This document shows, piece after piece, positions 1 to 7,892 of a DNA stretch of 16,530 bases. Origin of the DNA: an uncultured Chromatiaceae bacterium (lineage in GTDB: Bacteria > Pseudomonadota > Gammaproteobacteria > Enterobacterales > Alteromonadaceae); contig CAMLNG010000025.1 in assembly GCA_946481195.1 (NCBI GenBank), forward strand, positions 1 through 16,530, read 5' to 3'. The first letter of the stretch is position 1, and each line of letters opens with the position of its first letter. A program made the position numbers and the translations under genes. Under the pieces are notes generated by a model. It saw nothing but the letters and a program-made list of their open reading frames with translations, made no database searches and was not told where the DNA came from.

Positions 1-14
1 AGATGGAGGTGCAG

Positions 15-659
15 ATGAAAGTTTTATTGACCGGTTTTGAGCCTTTTGGCGGCGAGAGCAGCAACCCCAGCGCAGAAGCAGTACTGCAGCTTTGCCGGCA
101 ACAGGCCCCTGCCGGTATCAGTTGGCAAGCGTTGATCCTGCCAGTTGAATTTAAACGCAGCGGCGATTTGTTACGGGAGGAAATCCGGAAGCTCCAGCCT
201 GACTTGGTGCTTTGCGTCGGACAAGCGGGTGGACGCCCGGCGATTAGTCTGGAACAAGTGGCTATCAATCTGATAGAAGCGCGGATCCCGGATAACAGCG
301 GCTCGCAGCCTTCCGGTGAACCGGTCATTAACAAAGCGCCGGCGGCGTATTTTACCACCTTGCCGATTAAAGCAATCCGGCAACACCTGCTCCAGTGCGG
401 CATCCCAGCGCAGATTTCTTACAGTGCCGGCACTTATGTCTGCAATGCGCTGATGTTCAGCTTATTGCATCAAATCAATGAGATGTCGGAATGCCGTGGT
501 GGTTTTATCCATATCCCCTACTCGCCGGCCCAGGCTGCGGGTAAACCTGAGTCAGCCAGTATGGCGGTTGGGACCGTGGTTCAGGCTTTGGAGCAACTGG
601 TACTGTGCTGTCAGCAACATCAGACTGATATCGCGGCCGCTGCTGGCACGCTGGACTAA
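15..659 (+). CDS. pcp: Pyroglutamyl-peptidase I (cysteine peptidase C15)
   Basis: A cytosolic cysteine peptidase that removes N-terminal pyroglutamate (5-oxoproline) from peptides. The 214-residue product has the usual family length and opens with MKVLLTGFEPFGG, the family N-terminus. The catalytic triad is visible: Glu80 in SLEQVAIN, Cys143 in GTYVCNALMF and His166 in GFIHIPYSP, with the conserved ARIPDN segment at 89-94. An upstream in-frame ATG at position 3 is possible, but GGAGGT at 5-10 lies just before the ATG at 15 and the family begins there, so I use 15. The gene ends 30 bases from the stop of the convergent deacetylase. Its promoter lies outside the window. The last dozen residues are Ala-rich and look poorly conserved. 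The identification is secure. Confidence 0.96.
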   Translation: MKVLLTGFEPFGGESSNPSAEAVLQLCRQQAPAGISWQALILPVEFKRSGDLLREEIRKLQPDLVLCVGQAGGRPAISLEQVAINLIEARIPDNSGSQPSGEPVINKAPAAYFTTLPIKAIRQHLLQCGIPAQISYSAGTYVCNALMFSLLHQINEMSECRGGFIHIPYSPAQAAGKPESASMAVGTVVQALEQLVLCCQQHQTDIAAAAGTLD

Positions 660-689
660 ACCGCAATCACTGTGGTGGTTTTATCCTGT

Positions 690-1415
690 TCAGCCTTTCA
701 CTGCCTGCTCTTTTTTCAGCAGTTCATGCACTGTGACAAAGCGGTACCCCTGCGCCTTTAGGCGGCGGATAATGTCGGGCACTGCCTGCATTGTTGCTGC
801 CCGGCTGTCATACATCACATGCAACAGGATGATAGAACCGGCTCTGGCATGTTTCACCGTGTGGTCAGCCAGAAGTTGCGGATCTTTGGCAACCTTCGGG
901 AAATTCTCCGGCGCGACATCCCAGGTGACGCTGATCCTGTGGTGTTTCATCAGATACCAAGGCAGTAACACCAGCTTTTTCCCGTAAGGCGGGCGAAAAT
1001 AAATCACGCCGTCGACGCCATGTTGGCGCAACAAATCGTCGGTTTGCTCTAACTCGGCACTGATATAAGACGGTGTTTTAAAAATCAGCCGTTGATGGTG
1101 GTAACTGTGATTGCCGACCTGATGGCCGGCGGCAAGAATTTTCCCTAATAAGTCAGGATGTTGTGCAACCTCTTGCCCGGTCAGAAAAAAAGTCGCCGGC
1201 ACTTGTTCCTGTTGCAGAATCTGCAGAATTTGTTCGGTTTTATCAGGCGTCGGGCCGTCATCAAAAGTCAGCGCTATCCACTTATCGTCAATGACAGCCC
1301 GGTGTTTCAGCTCACCGAACAGCTGAAAATCCGGCATCGCGCTGAGCCGCCAGATACCGGCGACACTGAATAACACCAGCACCAAATAAAACATCAAATG
1401 GGTTTGCACACGCAT
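690..1415 (-). CDS. Membrane-anchored polysaccharide deacetylase (NodB domain, CE4)
   Basis: A 241-residue NodB-type deacetylase, expected to remove N- or O-acetyl groups from a cell-envelope or extracellular polysaccharide. A single hydrophobic segment at about residues 8-27 (FYLVLVLFSVAGIW) acts as a signal anchor, placing the domain in the periplasm. CE4 motifs appear in order: TFDDG at 50-54 with Asp52 and Asp53, HSYHH at 103-107 giving the metal-binding His-x3-His pair, RPPYG at 141-145, WDVAP at 165-169 and LLHVMYDS at 197-204 containing the final conserved His199. All catalytic motifs are intact, so it is probably active; the substrate cannot be read from the sequence. The ATG is preceded by AGAGGG (complement of 1424-1429). 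The antiporter gene lies 228 bases upstream on the same strand, probably in a separate transcription unit. Confidence 0.93.
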   Translation of the reverse strand: MRVQTHLMFYLVLVLFSVAGIWRLSAMPDFQLFGELKHRAVIDDKWIALTFDDGPTPDKTEQILQILQQEQVPATFFLTGQEVAQHPDLLGKILAAGHQVGNHSYHHQRLIFKTPSYISAELEQTDDLLRQHGVDGVIYFRPPYGKKLVLLPWYLMKHHRISVTWDVAPENFPKVAKDPQLLADHTVKHARAGSIILLHVMYDSRAATMQAVPDIIRRLKAQGYRFVTVHELLKKEQAVKG

Positions 1416-1643
1416 GCCCGTTCCCTCTGCGTCCTGCCCGGACTTCTTGTTGTTTTGTGCTGCGCTGCAGCCAGAAATTGGGCGTAAAACTAAGCATAAG
1501 TTGTGCCATGCAAAGAAAAAACTGGCAGGAAGACGCCAGGCTGAAGTGATTCAACCCACCCGGCGCTTTACAAAAAAGCTGCGGATGGGTCTTTTCCTGA
1601 TCTCTGTATAAGAATCTGACAGTCTGTGCTGCGGCCTGATGGC
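1416..1643. other. Intergenic region without a recognised gene
   Basis: This 228-base gap lies between the antiporter stop and the deacetylase start, both on the minus strand. It should hold the end of the antiporter transcript and the deacetylase promoter. I see the deacetylase ribosome binding site near 1424-1429, but no convincing -35/-10 pair and no intrinsic terminator. Short open frames here have no ribosome site and no recognisable product. Confidence 0.5.
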
Positions 1644-3191
1644 TCAGCCTGGCAAACTGATATGTTGGCGCACCCGTTCGGCGAGGCCCAACCCGGCTTC
1701 AGACATGGTCAGATAGGTGTGGTCGGCTCCGGCCGCCATTATTTTGCTGGCCTCATCCTGCTGCATGGAGTGTGACACTATTAAGCCGGCAAAACCTGTA
1801 GCGCGTAATTTCTGCGTTGCGATTAACTTGGCTTCACTGTCGCTCAAACACAGGATCACCGCTTTTATCCGGCCTAAATCCAGGCCCTGCCAGAACACCT
1901 GGTCTTCCGCATCGGCAAACAACACATTGTCGCCAGCTTCCTGATACTGCCGGACCCGCGCCGGGTCCGAATCCAACCCAACTAAATGAGTTTTATGCTT
2001 CAGATAGTCATAAGCAGCACCGCCGGTGCGCCCCATCCCCATAATCAGTACTTCGGCATCACCAAGGGTTACAGGCTGCTCATCCGGGTGATGGATGTTG
2101 CGCTCGAGCGGGATCAGCCGGTGTGCCAGCCGCTCATACAGCGGGTGGGCATAGCGGTTTAATGGTGCAGAAATCACAAAGGACAACGCGACCGTCAGCG
2201 CCAGTGGGATCAGGAACTGCGGCAGCGCCACACTGGCCACAATCAGCGCAAACTCGCTGTAATTACTCAGTGTAAGGCCAGACAAAAAGGCACTGCGGGC
2301 GCGTAATTTAAACAGCACTAACAGCGCAAAAAACAAAGCTGCTTTGAGTGGTAACATCACAGACATCAGCACGGCAAACCACCAGGCCGAAGTGTCTGGC
2401 AAACCGCCTAATCCAATCTGCAGGAAAAAGCCCACCAGAAAAAATTCTTTTAAACTCCACAGTGTTTTAGACAATTCGCCGGCTCTGGGGTGTTTGGCAA
2501 GCATTGCACCAAACACCAGTGCACCGAGTTCCGAACTCAGCCCCACCGCATGAAAGCCCATCCCGCCAACAACGACAGCCAGCAGCACACCAAACAGAAT
2601 TTGCAGATCATCGTGGCCGGTTAAGTCCAGTAACTTAAACAATAATGGCCGCAATAACGGCACTGCCAGTACCGCTAAGGCCCAAATTGATGGTGTCACA
2701 CCACTGGAAAAGCTTAACATCGCCATGGCGATGAGGTCCTGCATCACCAGAATGCCGACCGCGACCCGGCCGTGAAACGCACGGATCTCACGTTTGCTTT
2801 CCAACACTTTGGCCGCCAATACAGTCGACGAGAACGCCAGTGCAGCCCCCAGCATCAGCGCATGCCACCAGCTGGAATCAAAAGCCAGCCAAATCACCGG
2901 TGCGTACAACAACGCGGATAAGGAAAAATGCAGCAGGCTGCCACCCAGTACTTCTGGCTTGAGCAAACTGCGCACATTCAATTTCAGGCCGACAGTGAAT
3001 AACAGCAGTAACACGCCTAAATGCGCCACATGTTCAATAATGGCGTGGCCTTGCGGTAGTTGCAGGGTTTCAGTACTGGCGGTAATGGCAAAACCAGCAG
3101 CAAGATAACCAATCAATGGTGGCAGACCACAAAGCCGCACCAACATGCCGAGGCTAAAAGCAAACCCAATCCAGACGGCTTCTAAAATCAA
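1644..3191 (-). CDS. CPA2-family cation:proton antiporter with RCK/TrkA-N domain (Kef/YbaL-like)
   Basis: A 515-residue inner-membrane monovalent cation (K+ or Na+):proton antiporter. Residues 1 to about 360 are almost entirely hydrophobic helices of the Na_H_exchanger type, including the conserved opening LCGLPPLIGYLAAGF. A cytoplasmic RCK/TrkA-N Rossmann domain follows from about 378, with GMGRTG at 385-390 and an acidic residue after the second strand (LVGLDSD), as expected for nucleotide binding. E. coli KefB, KefC and YbaL are longer; this protein ends soon after the Rossmann domain. The start is unusual: the codon is TTG (3191-3189), supported by AAGGAG (complement of 3197-3202) six bases upstream, and no ATG occurs before residue 16. 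It lies 77 bases downstream of the DUF1289 gene and is probably co-transcribed. Ion specificity and glutathione gating cannot be judged here. Confidence 0.92.
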   Translation of the reverse strand: MILEAVWIGFAFSLGMLVRLCGLPPLIGYLAAGFAITASTETLQLPQGHAIIEHVAHLGVLLLLFTVGLKLNVRSLLKPEVLGGSLLHFSLSALLYAPVIWLAFDSSWWHALMLGAALAFSSTVLAAKVLESKREIRAFHGRVAVGILVMQDLIAMAMLSFSSGVTPSIWALAVLAVPLLRPLLFKLLDLTGHDDLQILFGVLLAVVVGGMGFHAVGLSSELGALVFGAMLAKHPRAGELSKTLWSLKEFFLVGFFLQIGLGGLPDTSAWWFAVLMSVMLPLKAALFFALLVLFKLRARSAFLSGLTLSNYSEFALIVASVALPQFLIPLALTVALSFVISAPLNRYAHPLYERLAHRLIPLERNIHHPDEQPVTLGDAEVLIMGMGRTGGAAYDYLKHKTHLVGLDSDPARVRQYQEAGDNVLFADAEDQVFWQGLDLGRIKAVILCLSDSEAKLIATQKLRATGFAGLIVSHSMQQDEASKIMAAGADHTYLTMSEAGLGLAERVRQHISLPG

Positions 3192-3195
3192 TGCG

Positions 3196-3202
3196 CTCTC
3201 CT
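3196..3202 (-). promoter_or_regulatory. Ribosome binding site fixing a TTG start
   Basis: On the minus strand AAGGAG ends six bases before TTG at 3191-3189. No other start candidate sits at this distance, so this site decides the antiporter start. Confidence 0.75.
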
Positions 3203-3268
3203 TGTGTCGATGAATCTTTTAGTCTGACAGCCCACAAGACTGCCAACAAGCTTTGCAATTGCGCCAAA

Positions 3269-3520
3269 TCAACTGAGCTGGCTTTGTTTCTTCAATGCCA
3301 ACGCTTGTTTGGTTTGTTGCCATTCAACAGAGGTGATAGCGGTCGTCGGGCTTTGCTGTGCATCCACTTGCGGGCGTCGCGCCGCACAACGTTCAAGGAT
3401 TTGCAGTTGCTCTGCATCCGGTTTTTTGTTCCAGTCGACTATCTCTTCAATATGACGATAGCAGCCGGTACAAATCTTCTCTTGATTGAGTTTGCAGCAT
3501 GCAACACAAGGTGAATCCAT
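3269..3520 (-). CDS. DUF1289 small cysteine-rich protein (YdhL-like)
   Basis: An 83-residue protein whose N-terminal half is a DUF1289 domain: MDSPCVACCKLNQ, then ICTGC and an EIVDW segment. Four conserved cysteines (Cys5, Cys9, Cys17, Cys20; Cys8 is an extra) suggest a bound metal or an iron-sulfur site, but the family function is not established. The C-terminal part (about 50-83) is Gln/Ala-rich and probably disordered. The frame stays open upstream to 3787, but the ATG at 3520 is preceded by GGAGG (complement of 3526-3530) at five bases and gives the normal family N-terminus, so the longer version is rejected. It is the first gene of a likely two-gene unit with the antiporter. Confidence 0.86.
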   Translation of the reverse strand: MDSPCVACCKLNQEKICTGCYRHIEEIVDWNKKPDAEQLQILERCAARRPQVDAQQSPTTAITSVEWQQTKQALALKKQSQLS

Positions 3521-3571
3521 CAGGGCCTCCGCTATTTTCCGGCCAGTATGCCAAAATTTTGCCGGCTTGAC

Positions 3572-3637
3572 CCGCGACAAACAAGCTTTAGGACATGCTG
3601 CAGCTTCTGAAGTAGTAAAATTCGACGTTTGTCGCGG
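3572..3637. repeat. 11-base perfect inverted repeat in divergent promoter region
   Basis: CCGCGACAAAC at 3572-3582 is matched by its exact reverse complement GTTTGTCGCGG at 3627-3637, with 44 bases between. It lies in the 237-base gap between the minus-strand DUF1289 gene and the plus-strand amidohydrolase. It could be a paired operator or the base of an RNA stem. No U-run follows, so it does not look like an intrinsic terminator. Confidence 0.6.
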
Positions 3638-3690
3638 TGAAGTGCCTGTCAGGCGCAGCCTGTTATTCGCCCTCTTACATTCCAGTGCCG

Positions 3691-3734
3691 GCTGTGGCAG
3701 TTTGATAGTTTTACCTCCACAGATCTGCCACAGC
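3691..3734. repeat. 10-base perfect inverted repeat upstream of the amidohydrolase
   Basis: GCTGTGGCAG at 3691-3700 pairs with CTGCCACAGC at 3725-3734 around a 24-base loop. The right arm ends 23 bases before the ATG at 3758, so in RNA this would be a leader hairpin just upstream of the weak ribosome site; in DNA it could be a dyad operator. I found no convincing promoter boxes nearby. Confidence 0.6.
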
Positions 3735-3757
3735 AGACAGCAAACCCAGGGACTTTT

Positions 3758-3787
3758 ATGAACAAATGGCGCATGAATAAATGGCAA
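3758..3787 (+). repeat. Tandem 15-base duplication at the start codon
   Basis: The first ten codons are two copies of a 15-base unit, ATGAAyAAATGGCrm, at 3758-3772 and 3773-3787, matching at 12 of 15 positions and giving MNKWR then MNKWQ. Both copies hold an in-frame ATG. The first is nearer to the AGGGA ribosome site and is preferred. Confidence 0.7.
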
Positions 3788-6700
3788 CCCGCCGCATTGG
3801 CACTTTGTGTCAGCGCAGCGTTAATTCCGGCAGAAGCCGCTGATAAAAAAGCCGAATGGGACGTCAACGCCCCACAAGGTAAATTCGAAACGGTACAAAT
3901 TAATACTGACAGCGGCACCTGGATGAACGTCGACATCAGCCCGGATGGCCGCACCCTGGTGTTTGACCTGCTCGGTGACATTTATACGATGCCGGTCAGT
4001 GGCGGCAGCGCCAAGCGTCTGACGTCGGACATCGGCTGGCAAATGCAGCCCAGTTTCAGCCCGGACGGCAAATTCATCACTTATACCTCGGATGAAGGTG
4101 GTGGCGACAATATCTGGTTAATGAACGCCGACGGCAGCAACGCCCATGCGGTGACTGAAGAAACTTTCCGTCTGCTCAATAGCCCGGCCTGGAGCCCGGA
4201 CGGCGAATTTATCGTCGCGCGCAAACATTTTACCAATACCCGTTCTTTAGGTGCCGGTGAAGTCTGGATGTATCACAAATCCGGCGGCAATGGCGTGATG
4301 CTGACGGAAAAAGCCAACGACGAAAAAGACTTAGGCGAACCGGCTTTTTCGCCGGACGGCAAGTATGTGTATTTTTCTCAGGACGACACCCCAGGCAAGA
4401 CCTTCCATTACAGCAAAGACTCCGAGCAAGGCATTTATGTCATCAAACGCTTTGAGCGCGAGACCGGCAAAATCGACGTGTTGTTAGAAGGTGCCGGCGG
4501 TGCCATCAGACCAACTCCGTCCCCGGATGGCAAGTTCCTCGCCTATATCCGCCGTATCGATTTCCAGACGACGTTGATGCTGTATAACTTAGAATCCGGT
4601 GAAACCACTGAGCTGTACGGTAAACTCGACCGCGACATGCAGGAAACCTGGGCCATTCATGGTGTTTATCCGCAGATGAGCTGGACACCGGACAATAAAG
4701 CCATTGTGTTCTGGGCCGGCGGTAAAATCCAGAAACTGGATGTCGCCAGCAAACAAGTGGCTGCTATCCCGTTTAAAGTGGATGTGGAGAAAAAAATCCA
4801 ACAGGCGGTGCGTTTCAAACAGGAGCTGGACCACGACAACATCGACGTGAAAATGCTGCGTTTTGTGCAGGCCTCGCCGGATGGCAACACTGTGGTGTAT
4901 TCAGCGCTCGGGCACTTATATAAAGTAGCCGCCAAAGGCGGTAAGCCGCAGCGCCTGACGGCGCAGAACGAACACTTTGAGCTGTATCCGGCGTTTTCCC
5001 GCGACGGCAAAAAACTGGTCTATGTCAGCTGGCATGATCAACAGCAGGGTCAGATTAAAATCATTGATTTAACGACGAATCAAGTCAGCACTGTGGTCAG
5101 CGCACCCGGTAAATACCTGGAGCCTTCATTTAGCCCGGATGGCAAAACTCTGGTATTCCGCAAAGGCGGCGCAGGCAGCCTGCTCGATAAACGCTGGTCG
5201 TTAAACACCGGTATTTACACAGTGCCGACCGCCGGTGGCGCACTGAAACTGGTCAGCCGCAACGGTTTTGCGCCGCACTTTGCCGACCGCAACGACCGGA
5301 TTTTTGCCATGGATTATGGCCAGTCACCAACCTTACTGGCGATAGATCTTGCCACCGAAACCCAGCGCACTTTATACAGCGCCAAATATGGCACTGAATT
5401 TAAAGTGTCACCGGATGGCAAATACGTCGCTTTTGCCGATCGCTTTAAAGTCTATGTCACGCCATTTGCCGAGCGCGGCGCGGTCATTGACATCAGTGGC
5501 AGCGACACCCAATTCCCGGTGCGGCAGTTATCGGTACGCGCTGGCGAAAACATCAGCTGGAGCGGCAACAGCAAACAGCTGTACTGGAATTTAGGCCCTG
5601 AACTTTATCACGCCAACTTAAGTAGTGTGTTTGACGTAGGCAGCGACAAAGCAGCCGACAAGTTTAAAGTCGCCAATGGCCAGAATATCAGTTTCAGCAC
5701 AGCCGCTTACCAGCCGCAAGGTCTGGTTGCTTTTGTTGGTGGTCAGGTCATCACGATGCAAGGTGACAAAGTGATCCCGGATGGCGTCGTACTGGTTGAA
5801 GGCAATAAAATCAAAGCTGTCGGCACTGCCGGCGAGGTAAAAGTACCTGCGGGCGCCAAAGTTATCGATATCAAAGGCAAGACATTGATGCCTGGCCTGT
5901 TTGATGCGCACGCGCATGGCAGTCAGGGTGTGAATCAGATTATCCCGCAGCAAAACTACGCCAATTACGCATCGTTAGCGCTCGGCGTCACCACCATCCA
6001 CGACCCGTCCAACGACACGCAGGAAATTTTCACTGCCAGCGAAATGCAAAAAACCGGGCAGATAGTCGGCCCGCGGATTTTCTCCACCGGCACTATTTTG
6101 TACGGCGCTTATGGTGCCGGTTATACCTCGCATGTCGATAGTCTGGACGATGCGAAATTCCATCTGGAACGTTTGAAAAAGGTCGGCGCCTTCTCGGTGA
6201 AGAGCTACAACCAGCCACGGCGCAATCAGCGTCAGCAGGTGATTGAAGCGGCGCGTGAACTGAACATGATGGTAGTGCCGGAAGGCGGCTCGCTGCTGCA
6301 GCACAACCTCAGCATGGCCGTGGATGGCCACACCACGCTGGAGCACTCGCTGCCGGCGGCCAAACTCTATGACGATGTGAAACAGCTGTGGCGTGCGACT
6401 AAAACTGCCTACACCCCGACGCTGGTGGTGGCTTATGGCGGCATCTGGGGCGAAAACTATTGGTATGACAAAACCGAAGTATGGAAACACCCGCGCTTGT
6501 CAAAATATGTGCCGATGGACGAATTACGTCCACGTAGTATGCGCCGCCCTACCGCACCTGACTCACACTACAACCATTTCAGCATTGCAAAAATGGCAAA
6601 GGAACTGAATGACGAAGGCGTGATCACTAACATTGGTGCACATGGTCAGCGTGAAAGCTTAGGCGCACACTGGGAAATTTGGATGTTCGCCCAGGGCGGC

Positions 6701-6958
6701 ATGAGCCCATTGCAGGCATTGAAAACCGCGACTATCAACCCGGCGAAAACCTTTGGCATGGACCATCAGCTCGGCTCGGTTGAAGCCGGCAAATTGGCTG
6801 ACCTGATTGTGATCGACGGCAACCCGCTGGCGGACATCCGCCAGAGTGACCGGGTGCAATACACCATGGTCAATGGCCGCTTGTTCGATGCCGAATCGAT
6901 GAATGAACTAAATGGGCAGCAACAACAGCGCCTGCCTTTTTATTTCGAAAAACGTTAA
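3758..6958 (+). CDS. Secreted TolB-type beta-propeller / amidohydrolase fusion protein
   Basis: A 1066-residue exported protein of two parts. A signal peptide (residues 1 to about 27, cleavage near AEA-AD) is followed by about ten PD40/TolB-like propeller repeats between roughly 55 and 570, each marked by SPDGK or a variant. An amidohydrolase domain from about 660 to the end resembles imidazolonepropionase-like enzymes: HAHG gives His718 and His720, VKSY gives Lys815 (possible metal-bridging lysine), GHTTLEHS gives His858 and His863, and IGAHGQ gives His962. The GTD motif usual near the last metal site is replaced by GAHGQ, a pattern I associate with this propeller-amidohydrolase group. The substrate is unknown; a periplasmic peptide or cyclic amide is possible. 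A weak AGGGA site (3748-3752) precedes the ATG. It stands alone with a strong terminator behind it. Confidence 0.9.
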   Translation: MNKWRMNKWQPAALALCVSAALIPAEAADKKAEWDVNAPQGKFETVQINTDSGTWMNVDISPDGRTLVFDLLGDIYTMPVSGGSAKRLTSDIGWQMQPSFSPDGKFITYTSDEGGGDNIWLMNADGSNAHAVTEETFRLLNSPAWSPDGEFIVARKHFTNTRSLGAGEVWMYHKSGGNGVMLTEKANDEKDLGEPAFSPDGKYVYFSQDDTPGKTFHYSKDSEQGIYVIKRFERETGKIDVLLEGAGGAIRPTPSPDGKFLAYIRRIDFQTTLMLYNLESGETTELYGKLDRDMQETWAIHGVYPQMSWTPDNKAIVFWAGGKIQKLDVASKQVAAIPFKVDVEKKIQQAVRFKQELDHDNIDVKMLRFVQASPDGNTVVYSALGHLYKVAAKGGKPQRLTAQNEHFELYPAFSRDGKKLVYVSWHDQQQGQIKIIDLTTNQVSTVVSAPGKYLEPSFSPDGKTLVFRKGGAGSLLDKRWSLNTGIYTVPTAGGALKLVSRNGFAPHFADRNDRIFAMDYGQSPTLLAIDLATETQRTLYSAKYGTEFKVSPDGKYVAFADRFKVYVTPFAERGAVIDISGSDTQFPVRQLSVRAGENISWSGNSKQLYWNLGPELYHANLSSVFDVGSDKAADKFKVANGQNISFSTAAYQPQGLVAFVGGQVITMQGDKVIPDGVVLVEGNKIKAVGTAGEVKVPAGAKVIDIKGKTLMPGLFDAHAHGSQGVNQIIPQQNYANYASLALGVTTIHDPSNDTQEIFTASEMQKTGQIVGPRIFSTGTILYGAYGAGYTSHVDSLDDAKFHLERLKKVGAFSVKSYNQPRRNQRQQVIEAARELNMMVVPEGGSLLQHNLSMAVDGHTTLEHSLPAAKLYDDVKQLWRATKTAYTPTLVVAYGGIWGENYWYDKTEVWKHPRLSKYVPMDELRPRSMRRPTAPDSHYNHFSIAKMAKELNDEGVITNIGAHGQRESLGAHWEIWMFAQGGMSPLQALKTATINPAKTFGMDHQLGSVEAGKLADLIVIDGNPLADIRQSDRVQYTMVNGRLFDAESMNELNGQQQQRLPFYFEKR

Positions 6959-6980
6959 GTAAGTTCTGAGAGTCTTTAGA

Positions 6981-7010
6981 AAACGCCGGCATCTGCCGGC
7001 GTTTTTTTCT
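6981..7010 (+). terminator. Rho-independent terminator after the amidohydrolase
   Basis: AAACGCCGGC (6981-6990) pairs perfectly with GCCGGCGTTT (6995-7004) around a four-base loop, and seven T residues run from 7002 to 7008. It begins 22 bases after the stop codon, separating the amidohydrolase from the dioxygenase. Confidence 0.92.
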
Positions 7011-7100
7011 ATTTCCTGCAAGTGTTCAAGGCTTTTAATGCACTTTTTTATCTATAGCACCGGCTTTATGCTGCGAGTTCTTGCTTAATTGGAGCGTTTT

Positions 7101-7871
7101 ATGTCTGCAATCATGCCAATGCTTTTTATCGGTCACGGTAGCCCGATGAATGCGCTGGGATCCAACCGCTGGACTGCTGAGTGGCGTCAGCAGGTCGCGG
7201 CGCTCAAGCCAAAAGCCATTTTGATGATCTCAGCACATTGGGATAAACCCGGATTGCGGGTACTGACAGACCCAAATCCCCGCACTATTCATGATTTTGG
7301 CGGTTTTCCGCCTGAGTTATATCAGCAGCAATACCCAGCACCAGGTTCAGCGGCTCTGGCTGCGCTGCTGTTGGAGTTATTAGCCGACGATGGTGCTGTC
7401 GCTGACAGTCAGTGGGGTTTTGACCATGGTGCCTGGTCAGTGCTCTGCCATGCATTTCCGGCGGCCGATGTGCCTGTGGTGCAGCTGTCCATCGACAGTC
7501 GTAAAGATGCGGCCTGGCATTTAGCGCTTGGCAAAAAACTGGCGGCATTACGGCAAGAAGGCGTGCTTATCATGGCATCCGGTAATATTGTGCACAACTT
7601 AAGGTTGTTGGACTGGAGCGACGGCCCGCCGCCGCTTTGGGCGTTGCAATTCTTACAGAAGGCACAGGCCTGTATCGATAGCAGAGACTGGCAACAGCTT
7701 GCCGACTACCGCAGTTGGGGCGAGTTAGCAGCGCTGGCAGTGCCGCATCCGGACCATTTTCTGCCGTTGTTTTATCTGCTTGGAGCTGCGGATAAAACAG
7801 AACAACTACAGTGGTTTAATCAGGAATTTACGCTCGGCAATCTGGCGATGCACAGCTTTAAAATAGGGTAG
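7101..7871 (+). CDS. ygiD: 4,5-DOPA dioxygenase extradiol (LigB family, YgiD-like)
   Basis: A 256-residue cytosolic class III extradiol ring-cleavage dioxygenase, the family that opens the ring of L-DOPA-type catechols. Conserved residues: His12 in FIGHGSPMNA, His47 in ISAHWDKPG, DHGAW at 108-112, His165 in SGNIVHNLRLLDW and His219 in HPDHFLPLFYLLG; His12, His47 and His165 or His219 form the metal site. The spacing of the first two histidines (35 residues) matches E. coli YgiD. The frame begins upstream at a TTG (7089), but GGAG at 7091-7094 lies six bases before the ATG at 7101, which is the family start. It is a single-gene unit between a terminator and the convergent operon. The natural substrate in bacteria is uncertain. 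Confidence 0.93.
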   Translation: MSAIMPMLFIGHGSPMNALGSNRWTAEWRQQVAALKPKAILMISAHWDKPGLRVLTDPNPRTIHDFGGFPPELYQQQYPAPGSAALAALLLELLADDGAVADSQWGFDHGAWSVLCHAFPAADVPVVQLSIDSRKDAAWHLALGKKLAALRQEGVLIMASGNIVHNLRLLDWSDGPPPLWALQFLQKAQACIDSRDWQQLADYRSWGELAALAVPHPDHFLPLFYLLGAADKTEQLQWFNQEFTLGNLAMHSFKIG

Positions 7872-7892
7872 CAGTGATACTCGGGCTCAGAA

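Noticed and set aside
478..987. Long plus-strand frame of 169 codons across the pcp end and the deacetylase
   Set aside because: It overlaps two well-identified genes in other frames, is rich in Arg, Ser, Cys and Trp, and shows no recognisable domain.
1414..1611. Small open frames in the 1416-1643 gap
   Set aside because: No ribosome site, no recognisable product, and they overlap the deacetylase start region.
3521..3787. N-terminal extension of the DUF1289 gene
   Set aside because: The extension has no recognisable domain, overlaps the start of the amidohydrolase on the other strand, and the ATG at 3520 has a good ribosome site and fits the family.
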